This document shows, in pieces, positions 59,357-64,000 of a stretch of DNA of 64,000 bases. The position numbers were made by a program, and so were the translations under genes. Positions within the stretch are counted from its first letter, which is position 1. Each line of letters starts with the position of its first letter. Below the pieces are notes generated by a model. That model was not told where the DNA came from. It did not search any database and saw only the letters and a list, made by a program, of their open reading frames with translations. The DNA comes from JAFGNV01 sp964612485 (lineage in GTDB: Bacteria; Chloroflexota; Anaerolineae; 4572-78; J111), in contig CAZTFF010000024.1 of NCBI GenBank assembly GCA_964612485.1, forward strand, positions 1 to 64,000, read 5' to 3'.

Positions 59357-59395
59357 AGTGACAGTCACCGGTAAATGTGACTGTCACTTTTGTTT
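59357..59395 (+). terminator. Terminator hairpin between cbiM and cbiQ
   Basis: AGTGACAGTCAC (59357-59368) pairs with GTGACTGTCACT (59377-59388), followed by TTTTGTTTTT. It lies inside the transporter operon and could make the downstream genes less abundant. A TACAAT at 59399-59404 just before the cbiQ ATG (59412) may restart transcription with a nearly leaderless message. Confidence 0.65.
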
Positions 59396-59411
59396 TTGGT
59401 ACAATACGGGT

Positions 59412-60206
59412 ATGCACTTCAATACATTTGATCGCTATGTAACCCAGGAAAGCCTCATCCACCGGCTCGATCCGCGAGTCAAAGTGGTGATTACGATTCT
59501 GTTTATTGTCTCCAACGTGCTGCTGCCCGACGGCGCGTGGACGGCCTTCTTGCTGGCCTGGGCCTTTATCTTGTGGATCAATCTTTTGGCCGAATTGCAA
59601 ATAACCTACGCCTTGAAGCGCTCGTTCATTGCCCTGCCGTTTGCGCTGGCCGCCGTCACCGTGGTATTCACCCTGCCGGGCCAACCTGCTTTTAGTTTTT
59701 CTCTCGGCCCCTGGCTATTCACCGCCACCGATGCGGGGTTGATCCGTTTTGCCAGCATCGTCATTCGCAGTTGGCTGTCGGTGCAGATGGCCATCTTGCT
59801 GGTGGCAGCCACCCGTTTCCCGGATCTGATGCACGCCCTGCGCCATCTGCGTTTTCCCAACCTGCTGGTGGCGGTGATCTCGTTTACCTACCGATACCTG
59901 TTTGTACTGGTTGACGAAGCGCTGCGTTTACTTCGCGCCCGAGAAGCGCGTAGCGCCCGTTTGGATAAGCAGCAAGGGGGTGGATCGATTCTGTGGCGGG
60001 CCAACGTGGCCGGCCACATGGCGGGCCAACTTTTTTTACGCAGTTACGAGCGCAGCGAGCGGGTTTACAACGCCATGCAATCGCGTGGTTATCGCGGCCA
60101 TTTTCAAACCCTCAATCCTCACGTGATGAAAGCCGGTGATTGGCTTGGGGGGACGGTGGCGGTGGTCATGTTGGTTATCCTGCAACTGGTGGGCCGGCTG
60201 GCGTAA
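59412..60206 (+). CDS. cbiQ: ECF transporter T component CbiQ
   Basis: 264 residues. Five to six transmembrane helices; H-R-L-D-P-R-V-K near residue 17 and the coupling motifs A-R-E-A-R-S-A-R and R-S-E-R-V-Y-N-A-M near residues 177 and 218 bind the ATPase. The ATG at 59412 starts the conserved N-terminus; there is almost no leader after a -10-like TACAAT. Confidence 0.92.
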   Translation: MHFNTFDRYVTQESLIHRLDPRVKVVITILFIVSNVLLPDGAWTAFLLAWAFILWINLLAELQITYALKRSFIALPFALAAVTVVFTLPGQPAFSFSLGPWLFTATDAGLIRFASIVIRSWLSVQMAILLVAATRFPDLMHALRHLRFPNLLVAVISFTYRYLFVLVDEALRLLRAREARSARLDKQQGGGSILWRANVAGHMAGQLFLRSYERSERVYNAMQSRGYRGHFQTLNPHVMKAGDWLGGTVAVVMLVILQLVGRLA

Positions 60207-60229
60207 GCTTATCAAAAAAAGGGATATTC

Positions 60230-61000
60230 ATGCCAATTGTTCATGATTCTCCACAGCAAAAATTACAACAGCAACCCACATCGCTTGATGGCCGGCCCAT
60301 TCTGGCGGTAAGCAATCTCCATTTTGCCTATCCTGATGGGCGGGTGGCGCTGCACGGCGTTTCGCTGGAGGTCAACCGGGGCGAGAAAGCGGCCCTGGTG
60401 GGGCCAAACGGTGCGGGCAAAAGCACGCTAATGCTGCATTTCAACGGCATTTTAGCCGGTGAAGGCGCTATCCGGGTTGGGGAGCTGCCCTTGACCAAAT
60501 CTAACTTGCCGTTGATCCGGGCCAGGGTGGGGCTGGTGTTTCAAACGCCGGACGATCAGCTTTTCTCGCCTACGGTCTTTGAAGATGTAGCCTTTGGCCC
60601 GCTGCATATGGGCCTGCCCGAAGCGGAGGTGCGGATGCGGGTTGATGAAGCTTTGCAGCAAGTAGATATGCTCGATTACGCCGACCGGCTCTCGCACCAT
60701 TTGAGCGTGGGCGAGAAAAAACGAATTGCCATTGCCACCGTTTTGTCGATGAAGCCGGAAATTTTAGTCCTCGATGAGCCATCGGCCGGGTTGGACCCCC
60801 GCGCCCGCCGGGGACTCATCACCCTGCTGCGCGATTTGCCGCTGACCATGCTGGTTTCCACCCACGATATGCTGATGGTGCAAGAACTTTTCCCTCGAAT
60901 GGTGATCATGGATGAAGGCCGCATTGTGGCCGATGACGCAACCGAGGTTTTAATGGAAGATGAGTCCCTGCTGGAAGCGCACGGTTTGGAAAAGCCCTGA
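60230..61000 (+). CDS. cbiO: ECF transporter ATPase CbiO
   Basis: 256 residues. Walker A G-P-N-G-A-G-K-S-T (about 60), Q-loop F-Q-T-P-D-D-Q, signature L-S-V-G-E-K-K-R (about 159), Walker B I-L-V-L-D-E-P-S-A (about 178), switch H in S-T-H-D. Energises CbiM/CbiQ. AAAGGGA upstream supports the ATG at 60230. Directly follows cbiQ. Confidence 0.94.
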   Translation: MPIVHDSPQQKLQQQPTSLDGRPILAVSNLHFAYPDGRVALHGVSLEVNRGEKAALVGPNGAGKSTLMLHFNGILAGEGAIRVGELPLTKSNLPLIRARVGLVFQTPDDQLFSPTVFEDVAFGPLHMGLPEAEVRMRVDEALQQVDMLDYADRLSHHLSVGEKKRIAIATVLSMKPEILVLDEPSAGLDPRARRGLITLLRDLPLTMLVSTHDMLMVQELFPRMVIMDEGRIVADDATEVLMEDESLLEAHGLEKP

Positions 61001-61037
61001 TACTGCATTGCGTAAATTCATTCCGGGTTCTTGGTAA

Positions 61038-61132
61038 CTGAGGTAGAAAACAATCCGCGAAGTTACGCGAATATGCGCTAAAATCTTTCCCCTTTGCGTA
61101 CCTTCGCGCCCTTCGCGGACTCTAAAAATGGG
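61038..61132. repeat. Dispersed CTTCGCG-type repeat, second copy
   Basis: TCCGCGAAGTTACGCGAA and CCTTCGCGCCCTTCGCGGA form an imperfect inverted repeat related to the one at 53930-53985. The 157 bases between cbiO and the next minus-strand gene otherwise hold nothing recognised. Confidence 0.5.
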
Positions 61133-61157
61133 GACGTAATGCAGGTGCGTATTTGAT

Positions 61158-61835
61158 TTATCGATAGGCTGTGGGGCGCAATACGCGGGCCAGCCAGCGC
61201 TCGAACCGGCCCCGCGAGTCGATGGTGTGGGCCAGCCCCAGCAGCCATTCAATGACGTATTCTCGTATGGCATCAAATTTGACCGGCATAGAGTTTTGAA
61301 TAATATCTTCTAACTCCGGCCGCAAGTCAACATAATGCGGCGGAAAGGTGATCTCCTCCAGAATGTCAGGATGAACAGGGATCACATCAGCATGGGAGAG
61401 AATTTCGTTAAAATAGCGTTGGGCGCGAGGCGCGTGGTAAAGGTGGGTCAACACAAAAATCTGAGACAGTTGGTACGTCCGGCTTAAGACCCGCGCCGCT
61501 CTTACCTCTAACAGGGTGCAATTGGCCTGACGCCGCAGAACCAGGAAATCGATGGGGATTTCAAACAGGTCTACCAGCATCTGTTTGACCAGGTCGGTAT
61601 CGGGCGCGTGCTGCGCCCCGTGAACATCCCTGGCCACAAACATAAGGTAAGGTTTGGGCGAGGGAGCGCTGTGCCACAATGCCGCCGCCATCGCCACCCG
61701 TCCTTTGAGTTGTTTGTGCTCTTTTTGAGTCCCCTGCCGTTTGCCCAAAATAAAAATAGCCGAAGGCGTTTGGGGCCAGGTGATTTCCTCTTCAGGGGCG
61801 TCTGTATTGTTCGGAAGCGGATTGTCTGTTTCCAT
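61158..61835 (-). CDS. YdcF/DUF218-like protein
   Basis: 225 residues. N-terminal acidic tail, then a Rossmann-like fold with a hydrophobic strand S-A-I-F-I-L-G-K (about 25), N-C-T-L-L-E-V-R-A-A (about 105) and V-L-T-H-L-Y-H-A-P-R-A (about 128), which resembles the T-x-x-E-A and S-x-x-H-x-x-R-A pattern of DUF218. No transmembrane segment, unlike most YdcF/SanA. Ligand unknown. Minus strand, 13 bases after the TolB-like gene. Confidence 0.5.
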   Translation of the reverse strand: METDNPLPNNTDAPEEEITWPQTPSAIFILGKRQGTQKEHKQLKGRVAMAAALWHSAPSPKPYLMFVARDVHGAQHAPDTDLVKQMLVDLFEIPIDFLVLRRQANCTLLEVRAARVLSRTYQLSQIFVLTHLYHAPRAQRYFNEILSHADVIPVHPDILEEITFPPHYVDLRPELEDIIQNSMPVKFDAIREYVIEWLLGLAHTIDSRGRFERWLARVLRPTAYR

Positions 61836-61847
61836 AGTCTTGTAGGA

Positions 61848-63305
61848 TTAGTTTTCCCCCCAGGATAGTCTTTCATCCGACCAGCCGTCTGCGCGTAACG
61901 TTCCCCATTCTGACGGCAGATCAAACATCTTTTTGGCTGTTCCGCCGGTAATACTCATTGTCCACACGGCCAGAAGACCGCTCCGGTTGGAAAGGAATGC
62001 CACCGTCTTTCCGTCGGGTGAGATGGTGCCCAGGCCATCCGATGCGGGATTAAGTGTAAGTTGCCGGGTTTGGCCGGTAGAAAGATTCAGGGTATAGATA
62101 TTTCGGTCTCCGGCCTCATCCGAAGTATACACCACTATGTCCTCATAAATATCGGTGGGGATGTGGTTGGGATTAAACGTGAGTTGCGTGGGTTCATTCA
62201 AATTCCCCTGCATCATCCACAATCCGCACTGCCCGCCGCCGCTCCAGGTGCTACATCCTCTAAAAATGAAACGGTCATTGGTTGCCCAGAGGGGATAGAG
62301 GGGATTAGGATTAACAATAGGTCGATTGTTGGTCGCATCCAGGCGCTCTCCTTCGCCGGTTCGCTCCCCGCAGCCGCATCGGAAGATATGCCAACCGGCA
62401 GGATCGATGGTACCGTCATCATAAATTAGTTGCGTGCCGTCGGGCGACCATGCCGGGTGGCTGTGCCCGCCCAGGCTGGGATCGCCGATTTCAACCCACT
62501 CTTTGCCGAGGGCATTGGAGATGCGCAGTTTATCCAGACCGCCGCCGTCACCATTGACCACTAATTGGGTTCCGTCCAGGGTATAGTCCGGCTGGCGAGC
62601 CATATCAAGGTCTCCCAGCAGATTTCCCTGCATGTCAGAAATGTAGACTTTCGGCGTTGTATTCAAAACCAGGGGAATAGCCAGCCGGCCGGTTAAGTCT
62701 GGCCCTGTTGTCGTTGCTGTAGGGGGTTCTAAGGTTGGTGTAGCGGTGGGAACGGGGGTATCTGTGGGGGTGGATCGCTGTGTTGCGGTAGGCGTTGGTG
62801 GAGTAAACTTTGTCTCTTCGGTAGTTTGTTCCGTTTTCGTAGGCGGTAAAGGGTTCAGTGTTGGTTGTTGTTTGGTCAGAGCAACCGAGTCTGAGGTTGG
62901 TTCGCCGGCAGAGTCTGGGGGTGATGATAGGGGGGACAGCCGGATCATATCCGGTAACATTTCTTTTGATAGATTGATTTCTTGCCACTGTTTCTGATAC
63001 CCTTCGGCTTCGACGAATAATCTGGCGGCTTTGCCTGCATAAGTCGTGTCAAACGGAATTCTGACATAGCCGTTGGCGTCCGTAAATCCTTCCAGCGGCG
63101 CTCGGTTGGATACGTGGATTGTCACCTGTACATTGGATATATCTTCCCCGGTTGCCGCCGATTCAACATAGGCGGAGAAAATGTAGTTTTGAGTAACAGG
63201 CGTGGTTCCGGCTGTTGGCGCGGCAACGCCACAAGCCGTAATCCAAATAACAGTGGCTAAAGTTAGTAAGATCGAGACAAGATGAAATTTTTGAAGGCCT
63301 CCCAT
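61848..63305 (-). CDS. Lipoprotein with regulatory-like domain and TolB-type propeller
   Basis: 485 residues. Lipoprotein signal with I-T-A-C near residue 25. A carboxypeptidase-regulatory-like beta domain (about 45-130) holds F-T-D-A-N-G-Y-V-R-I-P-F and E-A-E-G-Y. Then a Pro/Thr/Ser-rich linker (about 130-205) and a WD40-like TolB propeller (about 210-480) with P-A-W-S-P-D-G-T-Q-L and I-S-P-D-G-K-T-V-A-F. Anchored outside the membrane; partner or ligand unknown. The first domain is homologous to that in the next gene. Confidence 0.85.
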   Translation of the reverse strand: MGGLQKFHLVSILLTLATVIWITACGVAAPTAGTTPVTQNYIFSAYVESAATGEDISNVQVTIHVSNRAPLEGFTDANGYVRIPFDTTYAGKAARLFVEAEGYQKQWQEINLSKEMLPDMIRLSPLSSPPDSAGEPTSDSVALTKQQPTLNPLPPTKTEQTTEETKFTPPTPTATQRSTPTDTPVPTATPTLEPPTATTTGPDLTGRLAIPLVLNTTPKVYISDMQGNLLGDLDMARQPDYTLDGTQLVVNGDGGGLDKLRISNALGKEWVEIGDPSLGGHSHPAWSPDGTQLIYDDGTIDPAGWHIFRCGCGERTGEGERLDATNNRPIVNPNPLYPLWATNDRFIFRGCSTWSGGGQCGLWMMQGNLNEPTQLTFNPNHIPTDIYEDIVVYTSDEAGDRNIYTLNLSTGQTRQLTLNPASDGLGTISPDGKTVAFLSNRSGLLAVWTMSITGGTAKKMFDLPSEWGTLRADGWSDERLSWGEN

Positions 63306-63353
63306 AACTTCTTTTCCTTCCTTAGTGGTGTGGGGTATTACTTTTGAGTCTAT

Positions 63354-64000
63354 TTAAGGTTCTGTGGGTTCAAGTGGAATCCGGTCGGGTAATCGATCCG
63401 GGTATAGATCGATTTCTTGCGTGTGCGGATGAAACCCCTCTTTTTCCACGATCAAGCGGGCCGGCTCTCTGGCGTATGACGACTCGATAAAAAATCGAGC
63501 AAATCCATTAACATCGGTCACTTCGTCTAACGGCGCTTTCCCGGCCACCTGGATCATAACGTGGGCCTCGGGTAGATTTTCGCCGGCAACACTCACTACA
63601 TGAACTTCGTAAGTAAACTCCGCGGGCTGCATTTCTTCTTCCGGGGGTTCTACCGGCGAGAAAGGATTTCCCCACACGGTGGTAAAAATTACGCCGGCCA
63701 ATCCAATAAGCGCCACCACAATGGGAATCCACCATTTTTTACCGTCTCCCTTCTGATCTGGGGGGGCAGGCGCAGGTTCCGGCGCAGCCGTTGGCAGCGG
63801 TGTACGGGGAACCCCTTGCGTCGGGGGGACAACCTCCGCTGGCGGCAGCCCGGATTCCTGACGTAGTTCCCTGATTTCTGCCTCCAGCGTTTCTATTTCC
63901 ATCGAGATGTGAGCCGGCGTGTGCGGCCCGAAGGTAGCCTGCTGTTTTCTAAGTTCCTTGAGCCGGCGCGTTTTAATATTCAACAGTTCTTGATTTTCAT
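63354..64000 (-). CDS. Membrane protein with regulatory-like domain (5' end outside window)
   Basis: The open frame continues to the window edge (E-N-Q-E-L-L-N-I-K before the first in-window start candidate), so the N-terminus is cut. An N-terminal coiled coil has K-E-L-R-K-Q-Q-A-T-F-G and T-P-A-H-I-S-M-E-I-E-T-L. A Pro-rich linker, one transmembrane helix (about 90-110) and a beta domain with V-T-D-V-N-G-F-A-R-F-F and E-K-E-G-F-H-P follow. The coiled-coil text resembles segments next to effector or signalling domains in other Chloroflexota proteins (recalled, not checked). Confidence 0.75.
   Translation of the reverse strand, partial: ENQELLNIKTRRLKELRKQQATFGPHTPAHISMEIETLEAEIRELRQESGLPPAEVVPPTQGVPRTPLPTAAPEPAPAPPDQKGDGKKWWIPIVVALIGLAGVIFTTVWGNPFSPVEPPEEEMQPAEFTYEVHVVSVAGENLPEAHVMIQVAGKAPLDEVTDVNGFARFFIESSYAREPARLIVEKEGFHPHTQEIDLYPDRLPDRIPLEPTEP

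Overview
The window looks like about 64 kb of chromosome from a Chloroflexota bacterium, probably Anaerolineae-like. This is inferred from gene content and style: a bacterial eRF1-like (baeRF) protein, a class III fructose-bisphosphatase, a very large LacI-type-sensor hybrid kinase, a lipoprotein-type clade II nitrous oxide reductase, moderately GC-rich DNA and many short inverted repeats between genes. No ribosomal RNA or 16S-grade marker is present, so the taxonomy is an inference. No phage, transposase or CRISPR array was seen.

Layout. 1-220: degenerate tRNA-Val and another tRNA piece on the minus strand. 279-9315 (minus): one probable operon read leftwards, baeRF - tandem UspA - mrpA - site-2 protease with CBS domains - mrpBCDEFG, a multisubunit Na+/H+ antiporter with a stress and proteolysis flavour. 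9600-12502: small hypothetical genes, a decayed FGGY sugar kinase and a SEC-C protein. 12814-18519: class III FBPase, FkbM methyltransferase, Ser/Thr kinase with FHA domain, polytopic membrane protein. 18618-29117: signalling block with two histidine kinases, a response regulator, stand-alone CheB and CheR, and a 1733-residue LacI-sensor/GAF/kinase/three-receiver hybrid. 29876-34599: pyruvate:ferredoxin oxidoreductase with a dihydroorotate-dehydrogenase-like partner.

34881-41771: a run of small genes. It includes two genes, DUF3179 and DUF411, that are each intact except for one in-frame UGA exactly where the family has a redox or metal-binding cysteine. Each UGA is followed by a hairpin with guanines in its apical loop about 17-20 nt downstream. 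Together these are best explained as two selenoproteins, and this is the most interesting signal in the window. A Fur-family gene here carries TTGCAA-N5-TTGCAA in its own promoter, the arrangement of a Nur (nickel) box.

41988-56372: rpe, a Crp/Fnr regulator, then a complete nitrous oxide reduction module (ferredoxin, nosZ, nosB-like, nosD, nosF, nosY, nosL, SCO1, PCuAC, cupredoxin, cytochrome c). It is followed by a C4 zinc-ribbon protein, a YwiC-like membrane protein, a cupin, an NnrS-like protein and two small paralogous membrane proteins. The nos promoter, the zinc-ribbon promoter and the nifJ promoter share a TGAC-N4-GTCA-like operator centred about 29.5-30.5 bp before the -10 hexamer, the class II position for Crp/Fnr activators. 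This points to one redox or nitrogen-oxide regulon, plausibly run by the adjacent regulator.

56465-61000: glycosyltransferase, LspA and an ECF-type nickel/cobalt transporter (CbiM-PDGLE, CbiQ, CbiO) whose promoter carries a Nur-like element at the transcription start. 61158-64000 (minus): a YdcF-like protein, a TolB-type lipoprotein and a membrane protein cut by the window edge; the last two share the same carboxypeptidase-regulatory-like domain.
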